A stretch of DNA of 64,000 bases from Variovorax sp. 770b2 (GTDB lineage Bacteria > Pseudomonadota > Gammaproteobacteria > Burkholderiales > Burkholderiaceae_C): positions 56,388 to 120,387 of the forward strand of contig NZ_FOXJ01000012.1 of NCBI RefSeq assembly GCF_900115685.1. The letters are read 5' to 3'. Under the pieces are notes generated by a model. That model saw only the letters and a program-made list of their open reading frames with translations. It was not told the origin of the DNA and searched no databases. This document shows positions 1 through 8,085 of the stretch, one piece after another. Every line of letters begins with the position of its first letter. Positions within the stretch are counted from its first letter, which is position 1. Made by a program: the position numbers and the translations under genes.

Positions 1-225
1 GTTCGATGCGTCAGGTGCAACTGCTTGTCGGCAGGGCGCCTGCAGTTCCGCGTCGGTGATTGGTGACGCGCGGCGCTCCATCACCTTGTCGCGCATATCG
101 CGCCACTGAGGAGTCGCGAAGAGCCGGTCGTGCAGCGTGTCCTGGCCCCAGGCCTGCGTGATCGTGCCGCTCAGTGCCAGTGTTACTGCCAGCGCGAAGG
201 CGGTAGTCCGAAGCAGATTCCTCAC
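1..225 (-). CDS. Secreted protein, N-terminal part (runs off left edge)
   Basis: Reading from a GTG at 223-225 towards position 1, the frame stays open to the window edge. The first 30 or so residues form a classical signal peptide: a basic start (RNLLRTT), a hydrophobic stretch (AFALAVTLALSG) and a small-residue cleavage region near AWGQ. The mature part begins with DTLHDRLFATPQWRDMRDK, which I do not recognise. It is probably a small periplasmic protein. No strong Shine-Dalgarno sequence is visible, so the start is approximate. Codon use looks like ordinary chromosome, so I take it as the left flank of the accessory region. Confidence 0.6.
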   Translation of the reverse strand, partial: MRNLLRTTAFALAVTLALSGTITQAWGQDTLHDRLFATPQWRDMRDKVMERRASPITDAELQAPCRQAVAPDASN

Positions 226-708
226 GGCGCTCGGCTTCGTCTGACCATCAACTGGATGGCAGAACTGGGGCGCATGTTTTTCATGGTGTGTATGCAAGGT
301 CGCAAGCTCCTCTCCTGGCCGTATTCTGTCGTAGCGCTGACGAGGCGAATATCGGGTGTGTTGTTATTTGAGTTGCGACTCTGAGGTGAGGTGTTCCGAA
401 CTCGCGCACTCCAGCAGGACGGAAGTGGTCTGCGTCGGGGGGGTGTCCCATTCCGCCGTTCCTCGACGGGCTGTTGGTTGCCAGTCGCGGGAGCTTTGCG
501 TCGGGCGTCCTCTCAGTGCCAATGCAGAAGCGGGCCTGTCCAGACTGTTGGTGTTTGGAAGCTTGCGCGTCGCTGGCGTGACCAGCCGCTGTGTCGTGCT
601 GCGCATCGAGCCCGTGCGATTGCTTGTCTCGACCCATTCGGGCCTTCGTCGCTGACGCCTTCGCACCTTGGGGTGCTGCGCCCTTCGGTTGCCTTGGGGG
701 GTGGCTAG
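226..708. other. Intergenic stretch with dispersed repeat copy A
   Basis: No convincing gene is visible on either strand. The open frames here are short, arginine- and cysteine-rich and overlap one another. The right half (about 564-693) is copy A of a dispersed repeat listed separately. Confidence 0.5.
564..693 (+). repeat. Dispersed ~130-bp repeat, copy A
   Basis: This segment is closely similar to 15771-15896 and 23380-23510, all in the same orientation. Shared blocks include TGCTTGTCTCGACCC, GCTGACG and CCTTCGCACC. It contains the hairpin GCACC-TTGG-GGTGC at 663-676, whose stem is kept in all copies while the loop varies. All three copies lie in non-coding gaps. The nature of the element is unknown; it has no ORF shared by all copies. 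Confidence 0.75.
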
Positions 709-1430
709 CTAGATGTCGAGTTGCAATAGGTTATTCCCGCCCAAGCGGGAAGCAGGAGGCCTGTAGCCCAGAGCCGAATGAGGCCGCCTTGCGTTGTAGT
801 AGCTCAGGAACGCAGGCAGCCATGTCGTGCGTTCATTGCTGTTGGCCCATACGCGGCCATAGGCCCACTCGCGCAGACAGGTCTGGATGAATCGCTCGGC
901 CTTGCCGTTGGTCTGTGGGCGATAGGGCCTGGTGAAGGAGTGTTTGATGCCCAAGGCCTGGCAAGTCTTGGCGAACAGCCGCGAGCGATAGGCCGAGCCG
1001 TTGTCGGTGATCAGGCGCTTGATGGTGACGCCCAAGGCTGCGTAATGAGCCACGGCCGCCTGCAGGAACGCCACGGCCGAGCCCTTGCGCTCGTTGTCGT
1101 GCATCTGCACGAAGCCCGCGCGCGAGTGATCGTCGATAGCTACGTGAGCGAACTCCCAGCCTGCGCCTCGCGTGGCATCGCGACGATCGCCTGTCACACG
1201 GTGGCTGGGCTGCACGATGCGCCCGAGCTTCTTGGTGCCGATGTGCAGCAGCTCGCCGGGCGCTTCTCGCTCGTAGCGAACGATTGACGCAATGGGGTCG
1301 AGTGCCTTCAGGCTGGACAGTCCCAGGCGTGCGAGCAGGCGGCTGACCGTGGATACGCTGCGCCCCACGATGGTGGCGATGCGGCGCATGGGCATGCGCG
1401 AGCGGCGCAACTGCTCGATACGCCGATCCA
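709..1430 (-). pseudogene. IS481-family transposase remnant (5' truncated, catalytic D lost)
   Basis: The translated frame is an IS481-type transposase: an HTH segment (IATIVGRSVSTVSRLLARLG) followed by a DDE integrase core with LITDNGSAYRS (second D), GKAERFIQ (E) and the typical end YNARRPHSALGY. The first catalytic Asp, normally in HIDTKKLG, is Gly here (HIGTKKLG). The first 70-90 residues expected of the family are missing: homology stops near 1425, where an unrelated phage-like frame on the other strand begins. No terminal inverted repeats could be found. It is therefore a dead fragment. The stop codon is at 709-711. Confidence 0.8.
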
Positions 1431-1661
1431 GTTTGTAGAGCTGACCTTCGAGACGGGCGCCGCCAAGGTGAAGCCCGAGGTCACGGTTTCGCTTGCGGAG
1501 CTGGGGACCTTGGTCAGTGAGGTTGAACGCCTATCCGGGAGCTTCATGGGGCTCTAGAAGAGGTTCGAAACGAGGGTGCGTTACACGAAGGAGTGGGAGG
1601 ACTCGAATCCCACTGGGTATGCGAACTGGCTGGTCTATCAGGTGACGCTCAAGGCGTAGGG
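1426..1661 (+). pseudogene. Phage-like gene remnant with in-frame stop
   Basis: One frame reads QFVELTFETGAAKVKPEV and continues to a TAG at 1555-1557. It then resumes in the same frame with RFETRVRYTKEWEDSNPTGY up to a stop at 1659-1661. The composition is protein-like on both sides of the stop, suggesting the end of a former phage or plasmid gene whose 5' part was replaced by the IS481 fragment. The family is not recognised. Confidence 0.35.
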
Positions 1662-1892
1662 CGGGACGCTGTTGTTCATGGCCGAGGCCAGGTCCGAATC
1701 GACTTCAGCTTTGGGGCTTGAAGCGGTCCTTCAGAACATCAAGTCGATCGACCGCTTCAGACTGGTTGCGGTCAGTCGGCGCGGCCCGCTGAATGTCTGC
1801 TGTGCGCCGCAATCGAGCCATCCGGCAGCGCATTGATCCGCCTCACCGCCGCAGCAAGGAGGACGGATCTGCGCTGCTCAATTGACGCTCGC

Positions 1893-2516
1893 TCAGATTT
1901 CTGTCTGCTCCGAGATCTCCAGGGCGTCATCCACCTCGATGCCCAGGTATCTGACGGTCGACTCGAGCTTCGAATGGCCGAGCAGCAACTGCACCGCACG
2001 AAGGTTTCTCGTCCGCCGGTAGATCAGCGTAGCCTTCGTCCGCCGCATCGAGTGAGTTCCGTAATCGGCAGGATCTAGTCCAAGCTGTCTGACCCAGCCA
2101 CCCAGAATTCGGGCGTACTGCCGGGTCCCGAGGTGCGGCGAGCCGTGCATTCGGCTCGGGAACAGGAAGTCGTCCGATCGCAGGCCGGTGAGCTGGATCC
2201 ACGCATGCACAGCCTCTCGGGTTCCAGGCGTGAGCTCAAACTGCACCGGACGCTGGGTCTTGTGCTGCATCACCGTCGCCCGTGGTGCAACCTGCTCCCC
2301 GTGGCAGACGTCCCTGACCTTCAGGCTGACAAGATCGCAGCCGCGCAGCTTGCTGTCCAGGCCCAAGTTGAAGAGAGCCAGCTCGCGCACTCGGCCCTCC
2401 AGTTGCAGCCGCACCCGCAGCGCCCAAATGTCCTTGAGCTTGAAAGGGGCCTTCTGGCCGACGATCTTGCCCTTGTTCCAGGGCACTTGGCAGGTTGCAG
2501 TGTTTACTGATCCCAT
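1893..2516 (-). CDS. Tyrosine recombinase (small phage-type integrase)
   Basis: A 207-residue site-specific recombinase acting on DNA. The full tyrosine-recombinase set is visible: R58 (SKLRGCDL), K86 (QHKTQ), H155-x-x-R158 (HSMRRTKA), H181 (LLGHSK) and the nucleophile Y190 (TVRYLG). The start at 2516 (MGSVNTATCQVPWNKGK) fits the PWNKGK opening common in a family of short integrases widespread in proteobacterial islands and plasmids. The frame is open upstream to 2660, but that extension is Arg/Ser-rich and probably not translated. It lacks a long N-terminal arm-binding domain. It sits beside remnant mobile DNA at the left border of the accessory region and could have mobilised it, but no att site is visible next to it. 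Confidence 0.85.
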   Translation of the reverse strand: MGSVNTATCQVPWNKGKIVGQKAPFKLKDIWALRVRLQLEGRVRELALFNLGLDSKLRGCDLVSLKVRDVCHGEQVAPRATVMQHKTQRPVQFELTPGTREAVHAWIQLTGLRSDDFLFPSRMHGSPHLGTRQYARILGGWVRQLGLDPADYGTHSMRRTKATLIYRRTRNLRAVQLLLGHSKLESTVRYLGIEVDDALEISEQTEI

Positions 2517-2663
2517 GATGGTCTCCCATCGAGTTGAGGGAGCCTCAGCATGCTCTGGCCGGACTGCAGCTGTCCTTGATGCAGCGCCCAAGCAGCGCCT
2601 GCTTTTTTCTAGGATAGACATCAGCTTTCGCGGCCATGTTTGGCCTTCGGCAAGGGGCACAAT

Positions 2664-2680
2664 CGGCCAGAAGCAGACCG
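2664..2680 (+). repeat. GGCCAGAAG intergenic element, copy 1
   Basis: CGGCCAGAAGCAGACCG precedes the gene at 2754. Very similar elements lie at 3204-3219 and inside the inverted repeats at 3902-3943 and 5186-5227. The motif recurs only in the gaps of the small orphan-gene array. Confidence 0.45.
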
Positions 2681-2753
2681 TCGTTGCCGCGGCAGAAACC
2701 GGCGATAGCCAGTTTTCTTACGTAAAAATCGGCGACCGGACGGGCATAACGGA

Positions 2754-3182
2754 GTGCATGAAGTGGGGCATCAAACAGTTGTATATGGGTCCATTGAAGT
2801 CTTTCAATCCATGGACGTTCTCGGCGCCGACGCTCGTACGGACGAAGCATTGATGCGCTTGCCGGAGGTTGACGATTGGCCGTTCCTTGCACGTTCGATG
2901 TTCAGCGTCACTCCGCCTGGCTACGGACCACATGGCTCATACCTGTACAGGGTGATTTCGTTCGGCGCTTCCTACAAGGCCGTTGAATGGGAATGGGCTG
3001 AGTGGTTGCTGAAATTTGAGCGGTTGCTGGCTATGCTCGACTTCACATACGCGAGAGTGCATCTTGAGACGGAACTAGTCGGCAATCACACATACAGATG
3101 GAATGGGCATTCCGACGACCATAAAAAGATTTCACCGGCGCATTGGCAATTTTCGGGAGGGCCTCGCACCTTCTCGGATTGA
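2754..3182 (+). CDS. Conserved hypothetical protein (possible immunity-type orphan)
   Basis: A 142-residue acidic, aromatic-rich protein with good protein-like composition: a WPFLARSMFSVTPPGYGP region, then EWEWAEWLLKFERLL, then ARVHLETELVGNHTYRWN. It starts at GTG 2754 with a weak ACGGAG upstream. No signal peptide or membrane segment is visible. I do not recognise the family. Its size, acidity and position next to a barstar-like gene make an orphan immunity role possible, but that is inference from context only. Confidence 0.6.
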   Translation: MHEVGHQTVVYGSIEVFQSMDVLGADARTDEALMRLPEVDDWPFLARSMFSVTPPGYGPHGSYLYRVISFGASYKAVEWEWAEWLLKFERLLAMLDFTYARVHLETELVGNHTYRWNGHSDDHKKISPAHWQFSGGPRTFSD

Positions 3183-3203
3183 CGCCCCCCTTACTGCTTA
3201 TAG

Positions 3204-3219
3204 CGGCCAGAAGCCGACC
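3204..3219 (+). repeat. GGCCAGAAG intergenic element, copy 2
   Basis: CGGCCAGAAGCCGACC lies between the 142-aa gene and the barstar-like gene. It matches copy 1 at all but one of the aligned positions. Confidence 0.45.
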
Positions 3220-3267
3220 TTCGACAGCGACTCGCAGTTGTGTCAGAAATGAGGAGATTGGAACGGC

Positions 3268-3558
3268 ATGGTGGTGCGTAAAGACGAGGTGACGATAGAT
3301 CTGAGCGACGTGAGCAGCTCGCTCGAACTTCAGAATCGACTGATGATCTCGCTCGACTTTCCAGGGTGGTACGGCCGGAACTGGGACGCCTTCTGGGACG
3401 CAATCACAGGGTTGGTGGAAATGCCGCACCGACTGCGATTTGCCGGCTGGGCCGACTTCGCAAACCGCCATCCGCGTGATGCTAAGCGACTCCGTGAGTG
3501 CCTTGCCAGGATGCGAGCCGTACTGCCAACCCATGCCGCCGTCGTTGCCTATGACTAG
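3268..3558 (+). CDS. Barstar-like protein
   Basis: A 96-residue protein of the barstar family, intracellular inhibitors of barnase-type ribonucleases. The hallmark is visible in the middle: LDFPGWYGRNWDAFWDAITG, the conserved helix that plugs the nuclease active site in barstar. It continues with LPTHAAVVAYD, the final beta strand. Length fits the family (about 90 residues). The ATG at 3268 lies 8 nt downstream of a GGAGA sequence. No barnase-type partner is present in the window, so it is an orphan immunity gene here. It forms part of a same-strand run of small genes from 2754 to 4393. Confidence 0.85.
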   Translation: MVVRKDEVTIDLSDVSSSLELQNRLMISLDFPGWYGRNWDAFWDAITGLVEMPHRLRFAGWADFANRHPRDAKRLRECLARMRAVLPTHAAVVAYD

Positions 3559-3613
3559 GGGGCGGGACGCGGCCACAGCCGGACTATTGCGTTGTTCACG
3601 TTAGGAGCACCCA

Positions 3614-3826
3614 TTGAGCCTGCCTGATACGAAAGAGGCCATTCGCCGCCGGCTCTTCATCGCGGCTGTTCGCAGCGGCAACCAGACTCCACAGTTTGGC
3701 TTTCAGATCTGCCCCGACTGCGGCGGCCGAGGCTCCATTTGCGTGGAGCGAGAAGTGAGTGGGCGCCGGAGTGCGGCGTTCGAGGAGTGCCCGGAGTGCC
3801 ACGGTGAGACCATAGTCCCTGCATAG
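3614..3826 (+). CDS. Small zinc-binding protein (CxxC pairs, DnaJ-like)
   Basis: A 70-residue protein with two Cys pairs: ICPDCGGRGSICV and EECPECHGETIV. The CxxCxGxG-type spacing resembles half of the DnaJ zinc-binding region, so one zinc ion is probably bound. It starts at TTG 3614 because a strong AGGAG lies 6 nt upstream and no ATG fits. Its function is unknown; small proteins of this kind occur as orphans in accessory regions. Confidence 0.65.
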   Translation: MSLPDTKEAIRRRLFIAAVRSGNQTPQFGFQICPDCGGRGSICVEREVSGRRSAAFEECPECHGETIVPA

Positions 3827-3901
3827 CAACTCACGCGATACAGCCGATCAAAAAGCCCGGCGGTGCATCCGTTTTTGAGTAGCGGCTACTTCTGCTCAGG
3901 G

Positions 3902-3943
3902 TCCGTTCACGACGGGAGCGCGACCGGCTACAGTCGGCCAGAA
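3902..3943. repeat. 42-bp inverted repeat, left copy
   Basis: This segment matches the reverse complement of 5186-5227 at 37 of 42 positions. Both copies share the blocks TTCACGACGG and GACCGGCTACAGTCGGCC. The pair encloses the DUF4288 gene and the converging gene at 4502-5152. Confidence 0.8.
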
Positions 3944-4015
3944 CAAGTCGTTCAGAGATTCGGTTGAGCGGCTGTCGCTCTACCAGCTCCTAGCCACTGG
4001 CGCGACAATCTTTGT

Positions 4016-4393
4016 ATGACATACGACAAGAATCTTTCACCGGTGGGCTGGTATGTGGTTTCGTACCTGCTGCGCTTCGTGGAGCTGAATGACGACAGAA
4101 AGGACGATGATGAAGCTCGATTCCTGTCGTGGGAGAACACAATTCTTGTGCGCGCGCGAACCCTTGACGATGCCTATAAAAAGGGCATGACGGTGGCTCG
4201 CGAGAATGCGAAGCCATACAAGGGTGGACCGGAAGGTGTACCTGTTCAATGGAAGTTGGTGGGTATCACCGATGTCCTTCCAATCTACGAGAAGCTGGGA
4301 GATGGGGCGGAAATCTTATGGACTGAGCGCGCCCCTCGAAAGCTCAAGAATCTCAAGCAAATGGTTAGGCCGAAGGGCTCTTTCCGGCAGTAG
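4016..4393 (+). CDS. DUF4288 domain protein
   Basis: A 125-residue protein of the DUF4288 type: an N-terminal strand WYVVSYLLRFVE, then WENTILVRARTLDDAYKKGMTVA, and a middle VQWKLVGITDVLPIYEKLGDGAEI. This order of strands and a helix is characteristic of the family, whose function is unknown. The family often occurs beside toxins and immunity genes. No membrane segments are visible. It converges with the gene at 4502-5152, and the two together are enclosed by a 42-bp inverted repeat. Confidence 0.7.
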   Translation: MTYDKNLSPVGWYVVSYLLRFVELNDDRKDDDEARFLSWENTILVRARTLDDAYKKGMTVARENAKPYKGGPEGVPVQWKLVGITDVLPIYEKLGDGAEILWTERAPRKLKNLKQMVRPKGSFRQ

Positions 4394-4501
4394 CCGCAAG
4401 CCCTGGTGCAGGGGCGGCGAAGCTGAGCTGGAGGTCCGCTTGCGGGATAAACCTATGTCGCCTTCGGGCCCAAAGCCGTCATAGAAATCGCTTGAAAGCG
4501 G

Positions 4502-5152
4502 TCATCCGGCAGGTACGCTGTGACCCTGTGCTAGCCGCTGCGCAAGCTGGTAGAACGTCTGCCCGCCAATGACAAAGCGACCTGAATCACCCGCGGAGAT
4601 GCGAGCCTCGGCAATTGCGGTTGCTTGTTTCATCTCTCCCTTAAGACGATGGCAAATCAAGCGCTCCTTCCAAAAGTTCCATGCCGTGTTCGGCACTCTC
4701 TTGAGGATGTCCAAGTTGAAAGCTTCGCCCATTTTCATGAACGCATCGATGGTGCGCAGGTGTTGATTGGACTCGATGGATGCATTCGCTTCTAAAAGGC
4801 ACTGGCGGGTAGAGTTCAACAGCCCCTCATCATTCCACTCCGCAACTTCAATCGAGCCTTCGTACAGGGCGATACCAAAGAGGGTGTACGCCCCATCGGC
4901 GCGAAGCCCCAAGGGCTCCTGCAAATTGGCTGTCATGCCCAAAATGTTCCATAGCTCAGCGTCGAAGGCCATCGGCTTACATGACAGCCTGCGGTACAGC
5001 GTTTTCTCTTTCGCGTCGCCTGAAATCAAGAGCGAAAAGAACATGTCCTCCTCAACGCGAAAGGCGTTATGGGCTTTCGTCTTCCAACCGAGCGTCTTGC
5101 CTTCGCGCTTGAGGCAAGCGCCAACCATCTTGTTGAGTTCTGATTGCTTCAT
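4502..5152 (-). CDS. Hypothetical protein, DUF4304-like N-terminus
   Basis: A 216-residue soluble protein starting at ATG 5152 (MKQSELNKMV). The first third (LKREGKTLGWKTKAHNAFRVEEDMFFSLLISG) resembles the opening of DUF4304-type proteins, which occur among immunity-like genes, but the match is weak. The C-terminal half is helical (FWKERLICHRLKGEMKQATAIAEARI), like a TPR hairpin. It is transcribed toward the DUF4288 gene. Its function is unknown. Confidence 0.55.
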   Translation of the reverse strand: MKQSELNKMVGACLKREGKTLGWKTKAHNAFRVEEDMFFSLLISGDAKEKTLYRRLSCKPMAFDAELWNILGMTANLQEPLGLRADGAYTLFGIALYEGSIEVAEWNDEGLLNSTRQCLLEANASIESNQHLRTIDAFMKMGEAFNLDILKRVPNTAWNFWKERLICHRLKGEMKQATAIAEARISAGDSGRFVIGGQTFYQLAQRLAQGHSVPAG

Positions 5153-5185
5153 GGGGTCTTGCAAGGGGTGAGGCCGATAGGCAGC

Positions 5186-5227
5186 TTCTGGCCGACTGTA
5201 GCCGGTCGGGGAACCGTCGTGAATGGA
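5186..5227. repeat. 42-bp inverted repeat, right copy
   Basis: Reverse-complement partner of 3902-3943 (37 of 42 identical). It lies directly upstream of the gene at 4502-5152, so it could hold part of that gene's promoter. Confidence 0.8.
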
Positions 5228-5333
5228 CCCGAAGCGAACTTTTCATTGCTGCAAAACGGTTGTCGACTCGAATTCGGACGATGCCGAGCGATCGAGGTCA
5301 GACCGCACTAGGAATGCCTCCGGCGGCGCAGCA

Positions 5334-5936
5334 TCAATAGACGACAACTAGATCACCTGAGACCCCAAGAGGCCAGTTGCCACGACAGAAGATGCGAGCT
5401 ATCGCACACCATTGGCTTGGCGCGTGCCCGGCAATCTCCTTTGCGGCTAAACGCATTGCATACGCTGCGGTCTTCATCGCCGGCCAAGAATAGTCGTGCC
5501 AGGAGGAACGCAGACATGCGAGCCCGTCGCTGCTGCGAAGGGAAGCCAAAGCAAGCCGATATTCATCGTTGCCGGCGGTGCTGGAGACCTGTGGAGGCAT
5601 CTCAAGTGGGGTGGGATCTTGGGGTGACTGGGGCAGCCAGACCATCGAGCCCAGAGTCATATCCAGAGCCGGGATGCCAGTGCTTGAGTTCTCGTCATCC
5701 CAGAACGACAAGGACGTGATCGCGAGGAAACCAGGTTCCGATGGAAAGGAGCCCGCACGCTCGAACCAGCGTGCGTTGGAAATCAACTCGCGGAGCTCAT
5801 CGGATGTCATCGCAGGAACAGGAAGGAATCTAATGAATGTCTGGTGTTGGCCGACAGTGCCCATTCGTAGGTGCCCAGCGGATGTCGGCAATCGCTGCGA
5901 AGCGGACATCAATGAAAGCCGAATGAATGACGACAC
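5334..5936 (-). CDS. Hypothetical protein
   Basis: A 200-residue frame with plausible coding composition (SDELRELISNARWFERAGSF; later YAMRLAAKEIAGHAPSQWC). The start is uncertain: ATG 5936 is the longest, and internal Met codons at residues 10 and 25 are equally possible. It follows the 249-residue gene at 5970-6719 by 33 bp on the same strand, so the two may form an operon. No family is recognised. Confidence 0.45.
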   Translation of the reverse strand: MSSFIRLSLMSASQRLPTSAGHLRMGTVGQHQTFIRFLPVPAMTSDELRELISNARWFERAGSFPSEPGFLAITSLSFWDDENSSTGIPALDMTLGSMVWLPQSPQDPTPLEMPPQVSSTAGNDEYRLALASLRSSDGLACLRSSWHDYSWPAMKTAAYAMRLAAKEIAGHAPSQWCAIARIFCRGNWPLGVSGDLVVVY

Positions 5937-5969
5937 AGGGCCCCAACGCGGAATTTCCCGTTGCCTCTC

Positions 5970-6719
5970 TCAAGCGTTGAAATGCCCTGGTCGCCGCATC
6001 GGCGTTACCGTCAAAGCCTCGACCCCTGCGCGTGTTCGGAGATTCGGCGGATCGTCGTCGATTCCGCTCTTAGAGGAGTCCACCACGTCTCTCAAGTCTT
6101 TGTACCGCCGGAACGTGAGCCAGTCATGCGGTTGCCGGAGAGCGCAGTTGGCGGGGCGGCAAGATTGGGTTCCGCACGATCCGTCGCGATACTCCGATAC
6201 GCAAGCGCGTAAGTTCTGTGTTTCGTCTGCAGTCAGCGTTGCGCCATCGGCCAACTTCGCCAAGAGCGGCTCAAGCTGGAGTGAGACATGCTGGACATTG
6301 CATCGCACTTCTGAACCTCCGTCCGATTCTGCAGGCGGGTCGCCGTCGCCTCTTGAGGTCAGATGCCCTTCAAGCATGAACGGTTCTTCATACTTGCGCT
6401 TGTCTCTCCACAATCCGGACAAGACGACGGCATCGCTTTTGAAGCCTTCAAACCTGACAGTGACGTCCGTCTCATTGGGCGTCCCGCTCCGCAACGAATC
6501 CATCCCAAACAGCGGGCGTGAACCCGAGAGGCCTTCGATGTGCACGAGACGCGCATGCTGAAGCCGCCGCCGAAGGTGCACTACATCGATGGTTAGGATC
6601 ACCGTCGTGGGCCACGATGCAGTCTCGCCGGCCCAATAGGCCTCGCACTTCCATCTCAAGGCGTTGTGCCACCGTCTATTGGTAAATGTTCCCGTGCCCT
6701 CGTAGCTCGCCCAATACAT
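5970..6719 (-). CDS. Hypothetical protein
   Basis: A 249-residue frame beginning MYWASYEGTGTFTNRRWHNA. It has a beta-rich N-terminal half (TTVILTIDVVHLRRRL; ETDVTVRFEGFKSDAVVLSG) and a helical, Cys-containing C-terminal part (LEPLLAKLADGATLTADETQ, then CVSEYRDGSCGTQSC). A longer frame on the opposite strand is Ser/Cys/Arg-rich and is judged a shadow. Probable first gene of a two-gene unit with 5334-5936. Its function is unknown. Confidence 0.5.
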   Translation of the reverse strand: MYWASYEGTGTFTNRRWHNALRWKCEAYWAGETASWPTTVILTIDVVHLRRRLQHARLVHIEGLSGSRPLFGMDSLRSGTPNETDVTVRFEGFKSDAVVLSGLWRDKRKYEEPFMLEGHLTSRGDGDPPAESDGGSEVRCNVQHVSLQLEPLLAKLADGATLTADETQNLRACVSEYRDGSCGTQSCRPANCALRQPHDWLTFRRYKDLRDVVDSSKSGIDDDPPNLRTRAGVEALTVTPMRRPGHFNA

Positions 6720-7359
6720 AGTCTTCGCTCCTACTCAGTGTGCGTCAATTCTCCACAACGCCGCGCTGCAGTCGATGTCTCCATCGCAGTAAAGAGTCGC
6801 TTCTGGTTGAATGCCGTCTCTATTGGCCGGAGATTGGTGGCTCTAAGCGAGATTGCGAGATACTGCTGTGCGATGCCTCTTGGTAATCGCGGCCTCATCG
6901 AGGATAGACGTCGCGTATTGAACGCCGCATCGACCCAACTGCTTGCCGCCGCCCCCTAGCCCCACGCCAGACTGCGGCGCTGTGCTCCCACACGTTCAAA
7001 TAGGCAGCTTGCGCAGGCATCTGTTCCCGGACATCCAGCAGCTATGCCTGAGCGGTGCGCACCTGCGAGTCGGTTGTGGACGGAGTGTCCCTGCGGTGCC
7101 GTTTCCTCGTCTATTTGCGCCGGTCGCCAGCGGTTCTGCGCTGGCGAACCGTAGCGTTCCGCCCCGTGGGCGTGAGTGAAACTGTCAAGAGCCCATCAGC
7201 TGCAGCGCTCGCGACCGACCTCGTCTTTGGGACCCAGCTCGCCCTGGAGAACTGCCATCAGCCGCGGTGTCTGTGCGGACGCAGGTCTAGGGTTTGCACC
7301 GGTCTCGCATCACCAGAATATGGGGTGTTATTGGCGTAACCAAAGATTACATTGGTTGC
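6720..7359. other. Intergenic region without a supported gene
   Basis: Several short frames exist but are Arg/Cys/Pro-rich and mutually overlapping. No RNA gene, long inverted repeat or IS end is visible. The right end must contain the promoter of the lipoprotein gene at 7360. Confidence 0.4.
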
Positions 7360-8025
7360 ATGAAGCTTCTATTCCGACCTCGGCTTTTGCTTGCGCTTTG
7401 CGCCATTCTCATGGTGGCTGCCTGTGGGCATGCACCGGTACCGAAGCTGCCTTACCCGGCAGTTCAGAGCTCGAGCTTGCTGAACCAATACCTGTTCGCT
7501 CTGCGCGCGGCGGAAAAGCGTCAGATCGCGTATCCGGACGAGCCCTTGTGGTTGCGCGACGAAGGCGGCAGGAGCGTCGACACCGCCTTGAACGCCGATA
7601 ACGCGGCGATGGTGTTCTATGGCCTCTCTCACGGCGCCGGGAACGACAAGGTCACCAACGAGATTTTGAGTTTGCTGTCACCGATGCTTCAGCGATATGA
7701 AGCGGCCTATGAGAAGAGCCAGGGCAAGTGGTACCAGGAGGAGTATGTCGAGACGATTGGGGTGCAGCTCGCGATGCTCTCAGCGTTCCAGCCCAGGCTC
7801 TCCAACCTCTTGCCGGGGACAGGGAGGATGATTCCTACGGGTGTCGCCGCGCCCACACCGCCGTCGGTGTCGGACAACGCTCGACAGCTATTGCAGTTCC
7901 AAAAGACATCTCAGGATGAAGCGAAGCAGAGCATCCTTTTGAAGGCTGGCGACCTTGCAAGGTCAGAGCGGCTGAAGGCGCCAGCAAAAGAGCGCTTGCA
8001 AGTGTTGCTTGCAAGATACCGCTGA
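7360..8025 (+). CDS. Putative lipoprotein
   Basis: A 221-residue exported protein. The ATG at 7360 is followed by a short basic segment (KLLFRPR), a hydrophobic core (LLLALCAILM) and a lipobox VAAC with the Cys at residue 22, so lipidation and membrane anchoring are expected. The rest is helical and charged: a region around residues 35-60 (LLNQYLFALRAAEKRQ), then ETIGVQLAMLSAFQPRLSNL, ending with repeated Lys/Glu helices. No recognised domain. The 22 codons upstream of this ATG are also open but would destroy the signal peptide. Probably a chromosomal or old accessory gene; the next gene starts 60 bp downstream. Confidence 0.7.
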   Translation: MKLLFRPRLLLALCAILMVAACGHAPVPKLPYPAVQSSSLLNQYLFALRAAEKRQIAYPDEPLWLRDEGGRSVDTALNADNAAMVFYGLSHGAGNDKVTNEILSLLSPMLQRYEAAYEKSQGKWYQEEYVETIGVQLAMLSAFQPRLSNLLPGTGRMIPTGVAAPTPPSVSDNARQLLQFQKTSQDEAKQSILLKAGDLARSERLKAPAKERLQVLLARYR

Positions 8026-8085
8026 CCGGCCGTGCTGTCGGATGAAGGTTGCCGGAAGCGCTTTCGCTGAACCCGCATCCCTCGA

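Noticed and set aside
5569..6561. 330-codon plus-strand frame
   Set aside because: Ser/Cys/Arg-rich with no domain-like pattern. It overlaps two minus-strand frames that look more like proteins and are spaced as an operon.
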